Notes: generated from the letters alone by a model not told the origin. A stretch of DNA of 64,000 nt from Hygrophila difformis (GCA_030278955.1 JAOANR010000002.1:30226932-30290931), one strand, 5' to 3'. Positions 12,201 to 22,864 are shown, numbered from the stretch's first letter. Program-made: numbers and translations.

Positions 12201-14025
12201 GGTATTCTCTCACCACTGGTATGCTATCAACCTTGTTCTCTTCCGCCTCAAGGTTGTGCACATAGCACGCATAGAGTTCATACCCTTTACGCATCAAGTT
12301 ACTTAGTTTAAGTGCACTAACGATTTTGTTACTTTTCTTAGGGGGCTGAAAGTAAAAGATCACTCTCTTTCCCCTACTTTTTGACAAGGTGATCTTTTGC
12401 TTTTGGCATTCGATCACTGCTTTATACTGGGATAGCCAATCCATCCCCAGTATGATGTCAAAGTCTCTTAAGTTAAATTCTACCAAGTTCGCGAAGAATT
12501 CTACGTTCTTTATTACTATAGGAATTCCGTTATATCGTTTAGAGCAAGACACTACTTCTCCAGAAGGCAATTGAATTCCTAAGCTAATTCTCTCGCACTT
12601 AGGTAGATCTAACTCAGGCACTATCCTTGATGCAATAATTGAGCAACTAGCTCCGGAATCAAATAAAATTCTAAGGGGTGTATTCAAAACATGAAATGCA
12701 CCTGCCATCACTTCTCCTTGCGCAGGCACGTCCGCTTGGTTTACCACATTGAGCCTCCCCTCAGGGCGTCCCTGATTGCCCTGCTGATTCCCATTTGGCT
12801 GCTGATTTTGCTGTTGGTTTTGATTCTGCGGGGGCGGAGGTCGTTGGTTCTGGTTCTGGTTTTGCGGCCTATTTTGAGGGGGTCTGTACCCTTGGTTATT
12901 CCCATTTCGCCCGTTTTGGTTTTGAGGCTGCTCTTGCCCCGCGACCAAATCGTCCCTCTTCGTTATGTTCTCGAGCCTAGTTCGACATTCCCGTCGAACA
13001 TGACCCATTCGACCGCATCGGTAACAAGCGCCTTGTTGCGGGCATCCCCTTGCCAGATGTGGTCGTCCACATCGCGGGCAAGGCGGTACCGGATCTTCTT
13101 GATTGAACCTCCTTCCCGTGTTGGTTTGTTGGGGCCTATTCGACCCTCTGCGCTGCTCGTTCCTTCCAGTGTTATTCTCGTTTCTTGAGTCTCGGCTTCT
13201 CTTGTCTTGAGGACCCCTGCTGGACTCCCCACTCACCCTTCTTTTCAGCTGCTGCACGCGTGCTACCGCTACAGCGCGATCGTATACGGCTTGCAAATCG
13301 GGGTAGTGTACTCCCGCGATCACTTCACGCACAGACAGGTTCAATCCCATCTCGAACTTCTGTGCCTTTTCCGCATCAGTAGGTACTAGTCTTGGTGCGA
13401 ACCTCACCAGCTCCTTGAAGCGGGTGTAGTATTCCTGCACCGTTTGGCTTCCTTGCTTCAGCGACAGGAATTCTTCGTACATGGCAGCTTTGGTACTCAA
13501 GGGATAGAATCGATCCCTGAGTAGTTCCATCATCTCCATCCACGAATAAGGCTCGTCATCTTCAGTCAGTTTGGCTTGCGTTGCTTGCCACCAGTCATCA
13601 GCTTCGCCTCCCAAGTAGTATGAAGCGACATGTACCCTTTCTCCTTCCGGACATTTGACCGCTCCCAGCAGCTTGTCGAAAGTCCGGATCCATTCCTCCA
13701 GTTTAGCTGGATCCTCCTCACCAGCATAGTGGGGCGGCTGGTAGGGATTCACCATCGCCAGGTAGTTAGGGCGAGCTTGGGGCGGAGGTACCGCCGCAGC
13801 TTGACCCTGGTTGACTTGCGCGTTTCCGAGCGCAATCAACACTTCCTCTATCGTCCTAAGACGATCGCCCACATTGTTCGGTGCGGGGGCGTCCTGCGCA
13901 CCTTGGGGCTGTTCCCCATCAGGTTGGTTTGGTTCGGTGACGTTTGGTGGTGTTTCAGTAGGTGTTTCAGTGGTGGTTTGGGGAGCAGGTTGGGCTCTGC
14001 CTCTTCCTCTTCCTCTGGGTGCCAT
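9295..14025 (-). CDS. gag-pol: Gag-Pol polyprotein of A-type chromovirus
   Basis: One open frame of 1,576 codons from the ATG at 14025; an in-frame ATG 14 codons upstream is less likely, because the B-type protein also starts M-x-P-R-G-R at this point. Order: Gag (about 90-255); two zinc knuckles (C316-C319-H323-C328 and C334-C337-H342-C347); aspartic protease (LFDSGAS, D456); reverse transcriptase (D727 and FIDD at 789-792); RNase H (D938, E975, D1000, D1043); integrase with HHCC finger (H1153, H1160, C1190, C1193) and D1223-D1284-E1320, 35 residues between the last two; GPY/F module (GPYE 1458-1461); chromodomain-like tail (about 1514-1566). It would form the particle, copy the RNA and insert the cDNA. 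All key residues are present and there is no frameshift or stop, so activity is plausible. Gag and Pol are in one frame, as in many plant chromoviruses. Confidence 0.95.
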   Translation of the reverse strand: MAPRGRGRGRAQPAPQTTTETPTETPPNVTEPNQPDGEQPQGAQDAPAPNNVGDRLRTIEEVLIALGNAQVNQGQAAAVPPPQARPNYLAMVNPYQPPHYAGEEDPAKLEEWIRTFDKLLGAVKCPEGERVHVASYYLGGEADDWWQATQAKLTEDDEPYSWMEMMELLRDRFYPLSTKAAMYEEFLSLKQGSQTVQEYYTRFKELVRFAPRLVPTDAEKAQKFEMGLNLSVREVIAGVHYPDLQAVYDRAVAVARVQQLKRRVSGESSRGPQDKRSRDSRNENNTGRNEQRRGSNRPQQTNTGRRFNQEDPVPPCPRCGRPHLARGCPQQGACYRCGRMGHVRRECRTRLENITKRDDLVAGQEQPQNQNGRNGNNQGYRPPQNRPQNQNQNQRPPPPQNQNQQQNQQPNGNQQGNQGRPEGRLNVVNQADVPAQGEVMAGAFHVLNTPLRILFDSGASCSIIASRIVPELDLPKCERISLGIQLPSGEVVSCSKRYNGIPIVIKNVEFFANLVEFNLRDFDIILGMDWLSQYKAVIECQKQKITLSKSRGKRVIFYFQPPKKSNKIVSALKLSNLMRKGYELYACYVHNLEAEENKVDSIPVVREYPDVFPEDVPGMPPERDLEFTIDLIPGTEPVSKAPYRMAPLEMKELKEQLEELLGKGYIRPSTSPWGAPVLFVKKKDGGLRLCIDYRGLNQVTIKNKYPLPRIEDLFDQLKGASVFSKIDLRSGYHQLRIAEKDIPKTAFRTRYGHYEFTVLSFGLTNAPAMFMNLMNNVFRELLDQCVVVFIDDILIYSKSEEEHAKHLHQVLEILRRNQLYGKLSKCDFWLKEVAFLGHIVSADGVSVDPAKVSAVTEWATPKSPTEIRSFLGLAGYYRRFVKDFSRIARPLTQLLKKGAKYEWTEACETSFQELKKRLTTTPVLTLPSENGDFEVYSDASKEGLGCVLMQDSRVVAYASRQLKPHEENYPTHDLELAAVVFALKIWRHYLYGRKCRMFTDHKSLKYIFTQKELNLRQRRWLELIKDYDLEIAYHEGKANVVADALSRKTQHVTNSLVIPPALYMDLARLELELVHPGTVRETVNAMVVETPILDEIRLAQPGDPKLEKIKGYIAEGKAIGFAVHEDGSIRFKGRWCVPLKCAELKQRLMEEGHNTPYSVHPGGDKLYKDLKKIYWWPGMKKEVANFVARCLTCQKVKAVRHKPLGLMQPLEIPSWKWDSISMDFVSGLPRSPKGMNKIWVIVDRLTKTAIFIPMKDTWTMDQLARAYIDNVVRRHGVPHDIISDRDSRFVSHFWTELQKALGTQIKMSTAFHPMTDGQTERTIQTLEDMLRACVLEFKGNWESHLPLIEFSYNNSYHASIGMAPFEALYGRKCRSPLSWEENDKSVVVGPQLIEDMAQQIKVIQGKMKAAQDRQKSYADVRRRDLEFQVGDRVMLKISPMKGVMRFGKRGKLSPRYIGPYEILERVGTLAYRLALPPHLDRVHNVFHVSQLKKYVPDPTHVLQPEIIELDEDLTYEEVPVRILDTKERVTRNKTIKMIKVLWSNHESETATWEVESDMRERYPTLFQTDTDTVMGT

Positions 14026-14293
14026 TCTGGTACAAATAGGATAGTTTAGGACTGATGAATTTAGCATATAGTCTAAGCAATCTCTATGAATGTATATGTG
14101 TGTAGTAATTTAGCACGTGGTGCTTTGTTCGAGTTAAGAAGCATCGTCTGTTTTGGGGTTTCATTTTATTTTGTTTTGTTTTGTTTTGTTTTGATTTAAA
14201 AAAAATAAATCGGGCATTTTATTTCCTCATAAGAAATTTTAGTACAAAAGTAGAAATATTTTCCTAGCAATACAATGTCTAACAATAGAATCT

Positions 14294-14629
14294 CTAGTGC
14301 CTCATGACGTCTCTCGGTGGGGTAGCAGGATCTTCCTCCGGATCTTCCTCCTCCGAACTCGGCGGTAGTAGGTCGTCAAAGATAGTGTTTAAATCTTGCC
14401 CGTGGGCATCGATGTATTCCTTTAGTATTAAGTTTTGTGTAGTGAGGGTTTGGACTTGGCGCTCGAGTTGGTTTATGCGGTGATGATCCGCCTCTCTCAA
14501 GTTGCCCATGTGATGTAAATTGGCCTCCAATTGAGCCATACGGTACTTCATTTGCTCTAGGGTTTGGTGGGAATCGAGATGAACGCTCATCATCCTGACC
14601 ATCAACTGCATCATGTCCTGACTAGCCAT
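14294..14629 (-). CDS. ORF0: coiled-coil acidic protein upstream of gag (A-type)
   Basis: 111 codons on the element strand, between the primer-binding site and gag, ending 268 nt before the gag ATG. The N-terminus is rich in Met (positions 1, 6, 7, 10, 13, 14); residues about 20-75 look like heptad coiled coil (repeated L/I/M with Q, E, K, R); the end is acidic with EEEDPEE (93-99) followed by PP and D. The B-type element has a frame in the same place (28015-28470) with the same layout and the same EEEDPEE motif, which argues for selection on the protein. Function unknown; a Gag partner or RNA-binding accessory factor is a guess. As it precedes gag on the transcript, gag would need re-initiation, leaky scanning or a spliced RNA. 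Not a recognised family to me. Confidence 0.6.
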   Translation of the reverse strand: MASQDMMQLMVRMMSVHLDSHQTLEQMKYRMAQLEANLHHMGNLREADHHRINQLERQVQTLTTQNLILKEYIDAHGQDLNTIFDDLLPPSSEEEDPEEDPATPPRDVMRH

Positions 14630-14660
14630 CTAGCGCAAGCAAGAGATCTAGGTTAATATT

Positions 14661-14797
14661 CGCCAAGATTCTAGGTTCGAGTTTCCAAGATTCTAAGTTC
14701 AAGTTTCGCCAAGATGCTAAGTTCAAGTTTCGCAAAGATTCTAAGTTCAAGTTTCGCCAAGATTCTAAGTTCAAGTTTCGCCAAGATGCTAAGTTCA
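14661..14797 (-). repeat. 24-bp tandem repeat in A-type leader
   Basis: About five to six units of CGCCAAGATGCTAAGTTCAA plus GTTT, varying at one or two positions, lie just upstream of ORF0 on the element strand. An overlapping open frame (14622-14939) only reflects the repeat (repeated W-R-N-L). No such array is seen in the B-type leader. Confidence 0.7.
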
Positions 14798-15061
14798 TAG
14801 CAGAGATGCAACATGCATATGCAAATGATATTTCCCCCCAATAATAATTTAATACCCATATATTTTTCCCATGGGTTTTAAAATAAAATTTCTCCATGGA
14901 AATAAAAAAAAAAAATTTAAAATTTAAAATAATAGTCAAAATATTAATAATAGTTTAAAAATAATAATGATTTAGAAATAATAGTTTAAAAATAATAGTG
15001 GTTTAAATAATGGTTTAAAAATAGTAATGGTTTAAAAACAATAATAATTTAAAAATAGCCG
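14798..15061 (-). other. A-type untranslated leader
   Basis: Between the 24-bp array and the primer-binding site. It includes CCATGG-flanked A/T runs (about 14868-14915) that also occur in the B-type (28590-28635) and N-type (44900-44940) leaders, then AT-rich sequence repeating the word TTTAAAAATAATA. No coding signal. Confidence 0.5.
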
Positions 15062-15074
15062 GGCTCTGATACCA
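15062..15074 (-). promoter_or_regulatory. Primer-binding site, A-type (tRNA-iMet)
   Basis: On the element strand TGGTATCAGAGCC lies 3 nt after the 5' LTR end. It is complementary to the 3' end of plant initiator methionine tRNA, the usual primer for Ty3/gypsy elements. Confidence 0.93.
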
Positions 15075-15467
15075 ACTTGTAACACCCCGGTTTTTGGTAA
15101 CCCAGGTCGGGATGTCACCGCCACATCTCCCTAGTAAGACACGGTTTCTCCGAGCTTACTAAAGAGATGCAAGGCTAGGTATTGCAGTGTTTAAAATATT
15201 TAAAGCATTCAAAATAGCCCATACAATATAAATCGAAAATAATAATAGCATAGCGCAGCGGAAATATTTAGTTTAGTACAGTATCGCAGCGGAAAATTTA
15301 AATAGGGCCGACATGGCCAAAACACGGGTTAAACAGGCCCGTTCAGAATATAGTCTAAGTACGAAATTTAAAAGCAAAATAAAAGTTCCCAAAATCCCAT
15401 GCATGATTCGTGCTCACACATGCTCATTCCACATATTCTGTACAGAAAGGAATAAAAACGGTTTTGA

Positions 15468-15493
15468 TCAGCAAGATTGCTGAGTAAGTTAAC
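15468..15493 (-). promoter_or_regulatory. Conserved LTR hairpin after GTTAACTTAC (A-type)
   Basis: On the element strand GTTAACTTAC is followed by TCAGC-AATCTT-GCTGA, a 5-bp stem with a 6-nt loop, about 400 nt before the LTR end. Equivalents occur in B-, N- and L-type LTRs with different stem or loop sequences. It may be an RNA structure in the R/U5 region. Confidence 0.5.
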
Positions 15494-17097
15494 ACATGCA
15501 TGATCGTAGGGTTTAAAAGCCATACTTTAATAATTTAACAAAAGCATGATAATAACATAATATTTGGTTTCATATAATCCATATCATATAGCACAATCTA
15601 ACTCAGGCTCTATTTAATAACACATATCACATGGTTTAATCATAAAAGCCATAATTTTTAAATAAGACATTTAAATAATTTAACTGGACAACACTATAAT
15701 TTAATCTAGTTTAATTTAATTTAGAATCCCCATTACATTCCCGATTTGGTATTTCAAGTTTCACGATAGAAATCGCGATGTCAACAAGTTTAGCCGGTAG
15801 CCCGGCGGCCGCAGCCGTATCAGCCATACCCAGTACCACTCCGGAGCCTCGGGAAACCCATACGGATATTCACGAGAGTGTAGGCTCTAAGTTTCGCCGT
15901 TTTGGCAATATCACATTTCAAGTATAGCGCGCGGGGTCACCATCGTCCATTACGGCACGAAGTGAATCGTTAGGGGGCACCCTGCAGAGCACTCACCCCT
16001 AATTTTAATTTATCAAGTTTGTAAGGGGATTTAATTTTTAAAATCTGACTTCCAATGTAGCAATTTAGAAATAATATCTCAATTCGTTTCAACCCTAAAG
16101 GTAAATTCCATGTTTCAACAAGATTTCAAAATTTCGTTTCGGTAAATCACAGTTTACTCCAAAATTCGTCAAAAATCAGTTTTAATTCCAAAAATTCCAA
16201 AATTTCACATCTGACTCGGAAACATCAAGATCTACAACTTTCGTGTTTTAACTTCTTCAATCCGAGATACCTAAGTAGGTCAAAATCGCTAATTTTCGCA
16301 TAACAAGAAATCTGTCCGAGTTCAATACATCACAGATCAAAGATTTCAGTTTCTACCATATCAATTCAACTCCAAATTTAATGAAATTTGACAGGGATCA
16401 TCTTAAGACATTTATCTACAACTTTCATGTTCGGCCAAAGATCTAAAACAGCCTAGATCCTATGTCAAAAACGAGATCAAGATCATTCCTAAGTTCTGTC
16501 CAAGATTTCAAGATCTAAAATCAAACAGTTCGGTTTCAATGGGTTTTCACCTATCAAATCAACTCCAAAAATTCTCAAATTTTTACAGTAGCTAGGTCTA
16601 AGTCTTAGGAACGTTTTTCGTGTTTTAAGTTTTTCCGTTTGAGTTCGTTTTAAAGGTCGGAAAAATTCAACAATTCTGTTGCGTCGGTAAGAAAACAAAA
16701 GTAGACAGATTTATGATTCTTGTCAAATCTTTTAGGTTTCGAATGTTTTAAAATCTCCCAAAACCATGTAAGGTTAACTTACAGTGTCTATGAACGTCGG
16801 GAATGTCCAATTCGGAGGCGTGGCTTCCAGATCACCGTTTCTCCTCTCCGTTCGTCGGGTTCTACGATCTAGATTCGATACGGGGGTATAGAAAGAAAAA
16901 GAAGATGATTAGGATTCGTTTTCGAATCGTTTATTGAATAGAGATTGAACCGAGACTTACCACGACTATGGAGATCTGTTGCGAACTCGTCCACAGCGTT
17001 CGTCTTGGTTTCGTGCCTCCGACGACTCCGGATTAGGGTTTCGAACGTATAGAGTGCTTTAGGGTTTCGTAAACTTGTTCGGGGCTCCCAAGGGGCT

Positions 17098-17105
17098 TAT
17101 TTATA
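17098..17105 (-). promoter_or_regulatory. Candidate TATA box in A-type 5' LTR
   Basis: On the element strand TATAAATA, followed by a G/C-rich and then pyrimidine/purine mixed stretch. It is about 560 nt into the LTR, a plausible U3/R position. The same motif is at 2063-2070 and 8487-8494. Start site not known. Confidence 0.5.
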
Positions 17106-17667
17106 GAATTCTAAGTCCCTAGGGCGTCCACGGCCGACCTAGAACTCTGGAGTCGAGAGGTGTTCAACCGAAAGTCGAAAAATCCGCGTTCGGGTGAGAG
17201 ATTCACGCAACAAACGAATCTGTGGGTTGGCGCGGTCGTGGCGCGGCAAACCCCTTCCAGCGCGCGGCCACCGCGCCGTCTACGCCTGGACTTCGGTCCG
17301 GGCGGGTCGTGCGATCCGTCGTGCTTTTCCGCCTCTCTTTCGGGTTTCTATCCCTCTATGCTTCCGAATTCCGATTCCCGGGGTATATTCGGGTTCATAC
17401 CTTCTCTCTAATTTTTATTCTTAGTCCAGTTGGATGTTTTGGACTCGAATACTCGAGTTCATTAGTGTCGGGTTTTGGTGTACCATTTAACCATTTAATT
17501 AAATTCCTTTAATTCCTTTTTAAGTAAAAGTCTCATTTCTCATTTCCTTATATTTATTTATTTATTTATTTGCTGGATTGTTTATTTATTTATCGCATTT
17601 ATTTTATTTATTATTTATTTATTTAATTATTGCTTTATTTTATGTTAGAAAATTCTCGGGTATTACA

Positions 17668-17672
17668 TTGTC
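17668..17672. repeat. Target-site duplication TTGTC, right, of A-type element
   Basis: Matches 6462-6466. The host sequence resumes as AAACAACT, as at the empty site in copy 2. Confidence 0.92.
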
Positions 17673-18699
17673 AAACAACTATTTTTGACTATTTTATTAC
17701 TCACATAATTAGTTAACAACTAACGGCAAATTGTCAAATATAGCCAATAATTAATTCTATTTTGACATTTGTAATTAAATAAAATAAATAATTAATTTTT
17801 CTAAACAATATTGATTATTTGTTAAAACCTTAATTGAATATAGAGAATGTGAAGTTGATTAAAACCTTAAAATTAAAAATTAAGTTAGAGCAAGTTAAAT
17901 CTTTTTGAAGTAACCAAAAAGGAAAAAAAATGGTTTTATATAAAATTGATTATAAATATGGTTTTGATCTAAAGAGATAATTATATAATAATAAAATATT
18001 TTTTTCTAACAATTGCTTATAGAATAAATTAAAGTACACAACAGATTATATAAAGGAAAGATAAACACAAAAAATGCCATTCAGTTTATGTAGTGTGTAT
18101 TAATTCTTAGGTTTGGAAGTAATTAAAATTCATGTTATTTTAATGTTATTCACTATAATAATTATATTATTGTAAACTTATTTTTTAAATTGTTCACTAA
18201 AAAAAACTTAATTTTTAAATATATTTATAGGATTTATATAATATTGGCATTAATCAAATTAGGTTAATATATATATATGTCATTTATAATCATATATTTT
18301 GAAACTTAAATATACTGCTAAAGTTGGAATCTTAATTTGCCCTTCATTGACTCCATTTTTATTATTTTATTTGGAACTTTTTATTTAATAATGTTTTTAT
18401 TACAGTATTTGATAGTGTTTTTTAATATTAAAATAAGGTTTATTGAAAAATCTGAAATGTATTAAATATGAATAATATATAAATTTTAATTTTTCTGTAT
18501 AAAGTATTTAAACATAAAAAGAAGTAGAATTATTTAAATAAATTTGAGTACACTATAAATCCTTAACCAAATTTTACATTGGAAATTAACAATTTAGCAA
18601 ATAATATGTCATAACAAAATATGGAGAACAAATTAAACAATGACTATTTATCTCCATTCTCTTTATATCGAAATCAATAATCACCTAAAATAAACAAAA
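17673..18699. other. AT-rich non-coding DNA, right half (copy 1)
   Basis: Continuation of 4874-6466 beyond the A-type insertion, matching 56143-57172. Very AT-rich, with a (TA)n run near 18270 that is longer in copy 2 (about 56742). No coding region, RNA gene or clear element seen. Confidence 0.55.
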
Positions 18700-18834
18700 T
18701 TTTTTTTTTGATGAGCCGAGGCCTGGAAAGAAGATACAAAGGAAAGAAAAAAGCAGAAAGAAAGCAAGCTACACTACAACTGAAGGGCCAAAACAGCCCG
18801 CAAGTCACAGCGGGGATCAGTCAGGGAGGACATC
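18700..18834 (-). mobile_element. Probable LINE (L1-like) 3' end with poly(A)
   Basis: On the minus strand a C/T-rich stretch ends with the words CTTTCCAGGCCTCGGCTCATC followed by a poly(A) tract (poly(T) at 18700-18709), which is how plant L1 3' ends usually look. Only about 135 bp remains. It stops where an N-type long-form LTR begins at 18835, so that LTR probably inserted into the LINE. No reverse transcriptase sequence remains. Copy 2: about 57173-57309. Confidence 0.45.
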
Positions 18835-20255
18835 TGTAATAAACCGAATATAATGTGTCCCAAATCAATAAATAAACAAATTCAAATTGTTTTGAACTAC
18901 GTAATGACTTGATCCCTTCACAGGGTACGTAGGCAACTTGGAAATTTCAATTCTGGGTTCAGTCAAATAATATCAAACAACAAAACACAATGATACAATC
19001 GCAATCAATCAATCGGTCAATAAGTCGCGCAACTTCGGGGACGAAGTTGATTCTTAAGGAGGGTAGATTGTAATACCCGAGAAATCGCCATCGAAAATTT
19101 AAATCCAAAATTAAAGAATTGGATTTAATTATTAAAACCGAAATAATTCCGAGAGAGCGGAATTAATTATTTATCGGAAGATAGCAACTCGAAACGAGTT
19201 TATCAAATTGTCCCAACGATCACGGATAATTCCCACATTATGATTTTTATTTTTTTTTTGAAGATAAGAAATCTTAATATTAAAAAAAAAATTTGTTACT
19301 GTAGCACGTGGATACTGTAGCACTACTGTAGCACGTGCGGGTACTGTAGCAGCCGATCACTTGTCGGATTTTTGTCCCTTTAATGTCCAAAATACACCCC
19401 CAACACCCCATTATCATCCTTTCAAATCCCTTCCTCATCCCAAACTCTCCCAAAGCCAAAACACCTTTCCGACGAACTTCCGGCGAACTTCCGGTGACCT
19501 TCCGGCAACCAAATCCGACCGAGAAAGTGTGTAGATCAAGGATCACAGTGCTTAGATCTTTGGTAAGTAGTATCTTAGGTTCTCAATCTCGTTTTTCCTC
19601 TCAAATCCCCAATCTAACTCTTGAATCGTTGATTGCAAATACGTTCGTGGCCAAAGTCGGGAACTTTGCGTTTCTAGATCCGTTCGTAGGATTTTGGACG
19701 AGCCGAACGACCCTAGGACGACTCAAGAACACAATCTCTGTAAGTTAACCTTACTATGGTTTTGGGTGACTTAAAATGCAACCAAACATAGAGATTTAGA
19801 AACTCTAAAATCTGTCAATACGAAAAACCCCCGGCGCAGCGTTTTCGTATGAATTTTTCGAACCCCTAAAACTGCTCAAACGGAAAAACGCAAAACATGA
19901 AAAACTTTTCTAAGACATAGATCTAACTTCTTTAAAATTTTCATAATTTTTCATTGTGTTATGATATCCGAAAACGACCTCCAACAAACCTGCCCTAAAA
20001 GTCAAACTTGATACTGTGACAGATTTGAAATTGGACCAAAACCCCTACTTCAAGAGTTCAAACCGAAAAACTCAAAACTAGGATTTTGATCCTAAGATCT
20101 TAAGCTATACTGTGTAAAAATTTCAGAGATTTTTATCGAGTTTTGATACCCCAAATCGTGTCGGACATATTCTGCGTTTTTAAAGAATTTTCAAAAGTTG
20201 ACAGTTTCCTTAACCGAACTTGATGAGCATATTTCTATCATTTCTAGTCCGAACT
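18835..20255 (+). mobile_element. N-type LTR fragment, long form, interrupted by B-type element
   Basis: It starts TGTAATAAACCG, the equivalent of the TGTAACAACCCG that follows PPT2 in the N-type element (43468 on its strand). It then carries the inter-PPT segment, PPT1 (AAGGAGGGTAGA, about 19056-19067), the short-form LTR start TGTAATACCCGAG at 19069 and LTR sequence, including the TACTGTAGCACGTG array (19296-19352). It stops at CCGAACT where the B-type element inserted (20256). The rest of this LTR is not seen because the far side of the B-type element is lost at the 29841 junction. Confidence 0.75.
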
Positions 20256-20622
20256 TGTAACACCCCGGATTTGATCACCCAGGCCAGGGCATTACCGCCA
20301 CACCTTTCTAAACAAGACACGAACCAAGTCGAGCTTATTCAGAAAGATGCTAAGGCTAAGTTGTACCAAATTTTCAAAACAATTTAAAATCCATTCAAAT
20401 ATACCCGAAGTAAAATCAATTCAGAGTATCACATGCATGAAAAATAAATAATAACAGTGCGGAAGCAAAATAGGGCCAAACAGACGGCCAAAACCAAAGT
20501 TCAATGTCCAAGTCCAATACGAGAAATTTAAAAATAAATTTAATGCGACAAGTCCTTTCTTCATAAAATCCCATCCCGGCATGCCATAACTTACTCTGCG
20601 AAAATAGAAAACAACAATTTAT

Positions 20623-20649
20623 CAGTACAAACGGTACTGCGTAAGTTAA
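20623..20649 (-). promoter_or_regulatory. Conserved LTR hairpin after TTAACTTAC (B-type)
   Basis: On the element strand TTAACTTACG is followed by CAGTAC-CGTTT-GTACTG, a 6-bp stem. Both arms differ from the A-type stem (TCAGC/GCTGA) yet still pair, while the leading TTAACTTAC is kept. Confidence 0.5.
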
Positions 20650-20810
20650 TGTATAGCATGACAAACTTTAAAGTTTTAGAAGAGTAATAAAAAGACGGAA
20701 TTTTAATATCTAAAATAAACGAGTAATATACTTTACGGAAATTCTTCACTATACCACATGTATAATTACCAATGTTCATTTTGATCGAGGACATCCAAAA
20801 ATTACCCGCT

Positions 20811-20916
20811 TGGGCACTTATGTCCACAAACCGCCGGTATCAACGATCCTGGGCCTTAGCCGTTTGAGATCAATTACCCGCTTGGGCACTTATGTCCACA
20901 AGCCGACGGTATCAAC
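20811..20916 (-). repeat. Two copies of the CTTGGGCACTTATGTCCACAAG hairpin unit
   Basis: Two units, about 63 bp apart, each with arms GCTTG/CAAGC (the first unit carries CAAAC) around GGCACTTATGTCC. Related to the six-unit arrays in N-type LTRs. The 5' LTR copy (29285-29372) has lost half of the second unit. Confidence 0.6.
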
Positions 20917-22864
20917 AAATGTGAGAGTAGCGGACCCTATACAGACACACTCCGGAGCCCTAGGTAACCCATACAGATACACCTAGGAGTATAGACTCAT
21001 ACAAACACGCAACAATATTTCCTTGGCGCCGTTTTGGCCACCAAAAAGAGGGGGCGGCCCAACGAGCCCACGCCAAGTGCACTTACCCTCCAAAATTGGG
21101 CATCTAACTCGATCAAAACTCACAAAGTTTCAAAATTCACATTTTAACCATTACAACCCATGACTACATTTCCAGAATTCATAAGATTCACAAAAGAGTA
21201 GCAATTGACTCATTAATCATCCAAACGTACGAAAACAAGTTTACCGGTAAAGAACACACCGTAGCAGTTTTCGAATTCGCACTAGGAAATGTAGTAAAAC
21301 TTTGTAGAAATTTCTGAAAATTTTACAGGTACTAGGAGACATCAAAATAAGCGTTTTTCTCAGAAATAGGCCTTACCAAATTCGGACTCTAAGTAGCCTA
21401 AAAAAATCATTTCAGAAACTCATTTTTCAAAGGTGCAGAAATCACTGTTCACTTGACCACAGTTTCTTTTAAAATCCATAACAATTCGAAGAATGATCCA
21501 AAAATTCTGAAATTTCACAGGAATAAACTAGACACATAGATGAACAATTTTCATGAAGAAACTAACCATAAAAAACGATCGTAGCTAGGAGTAATACGGA
21601 CTACAAAACTGAACATGCTATGAAACGAAATCTGTCATCCTGAACTCAGAAAATACCAGACGTTTTTTCGACGCTCAAATCAAGTCCAAAAATTATGAAA
21701 ATTTACAGAGATCGTCTTTAAGGTGTTAGGAACATATTTAATTTAGAAAAGTTTTCCCAAAAATGAATGGATCTAGACGAAAAATGCACAACAATAAAAT
21801 CTACTCGGAAGAAACCCTAGAAGACAGTTTTGGCATAGGATGAAAATCGAACTATAACTAAGTGAATACTCCATCAAAACCTCTAAAATTCGAGATGCAC
21901 AACACTAACTTACTTCTCAAGAGTGTAGTGTCGAAATCCTCCTTGGTTGTACTCCCAAAATCGTCCGGAACAGCCTCTCTCTTCCAAGATCTACCGAATG
22001 AATCCTATTTTGAAATGTTTGGAGAAATACTAGATGTTAGGGCTTAGAATCCGACCCTATGATCAAGGATTTGGATTGGAACACTTACCTAGACGTAGAA
22101 GAATGGATGGAAACCTTCCAACTCGTCCAAGAACTCAGGAACAAGAAGAATAGCCTTCAACTCTCACCAACACTCAAGAAGAATGGAATTTTCGGAGGAA
22201 TGGTTTGATGGAGGTTTTTGGGACTGATAACAAGTTGTAATGGCTGAATTGAGAGTTCCAATTGAGGCTTTGATGACCCTGGGAAGTAGGGAAATCATAA
22301 TGGCAATCAAATCCCGAAATTACACCCCCAAATCCTATCCATTCCACCTAACACACACCATGGTTCACCCCACCAACTTTGGTGCATGCACTCCCTAAAA
22401 TCTAACTATGTAGAGTTCTAGAAGCTTCCAAATTCATCCCAATGGAGTCTCAATACACCCCCAAAGTCTGAGACATGTTTGTGGTTCAATTCCATGAACC
22501 AAGCTCGCCATAATTGCTCCAAAATACAAGAAACGCGTAGCAGCGTTTCAAAACGCTGCTATTGAGGTGGTGGCGCGCTGGTGGCGCGCCACCGCGCGGC
22601 CACCGCGCCACCACCAGGCTGCGGCCAATTTTTAATTTTTTTTTATATGATTTTTAGTCTTTAAAAATCATACATGGATTATTCATACATGGATTATCCA
22701 TTATTGTTGGATAATCCGATAACTCTCTTCGAGTTGCTATCGTCCGAAAATGTTTAATTCCGCTCTTCCGGAATTATTTCGGTTGCGATAGTTAAATCCA
22801 ATTAATTAATCCAATTAATTAATTTCCGGATTTATTACTCGATGTTGATTTCTCGGGTATTACA

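Larger units (their letters stand above)
6467..17667 (-). mobile_element. Complete A-type Ty3/gypsy chromovirus (Tekay/Del-like), 11.2 kb
   Basis: It has two LTRs of 2,590 bp each, with no difference seen by eye, perfect 5-bp TTGTC duplications, a tRNA-iMet primer-binding site beside the right LTR and a polypurine tract beside the left LTR. One uninterrupted gag-pol frame and an upstream ORF0 lie between them, so transcription runs right to left. The matching site in the second duplication copy is empty. Domain order PR-RT-RH-IN and the chromodomain-like integrase tail place it among plant chromoviruses; the Tekay/Del clade is my assignment from overall look and LTR size. It appears recent and potentially autonomous. 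Confidence 0.92.
15078..17667 (-). repeat. A-type 5' LTR (short form)
   Basis: 2,590 bp with no difference seen by eye from the 3' LTR at 6467-9056. Its outer end is GGTATTACA, that is TGTAATACCC on the element strand, so this insertion used the LTR-proximal PPT1. It contains a GC-rich block (17225-17320, words GGCGCGG, CGCGCGGCCACCGCG) also found in B-type LTRs, and the ACTTACTCAGC hairpin at 15468-15493. Confidence 0.92.
20256..22864 (-). repeat. B-type 3' LTR (short form)
   Basis: 2,609 bp, from TGTAACACC to GGTATTACA on the plus strand. It contains two copies of the GCTTGGGCACTTATGTCC hairpin unit (20811-20916), the GTTAACTTAC-type hairpin (20623-20639) and a GC-rich palindromic block (22565-22615) related to the A-type GC block. 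A TATAAAA on the element strand at 22641-22647 is a weak promoter candidate. Confidence 0.9.

Noticed and set aside
12691..13188. Long plus-strand open frame (165 codons) over gag, and similar ones at 13630-14049, 26472-26924, 26943-27326
   Set aside because: They lie antisense to strongly supported gag-pol codons and have low-complexity, arginine/leucine-rich products expected from reverse-frame reading.
14622..14939. 105-codon frame in the A-type leader with repeated W-R-N-L
   Set aside because: It is the translation of the 24-bp tandem repeat and an AT-rich stretch; no equivalent in the B-type element.
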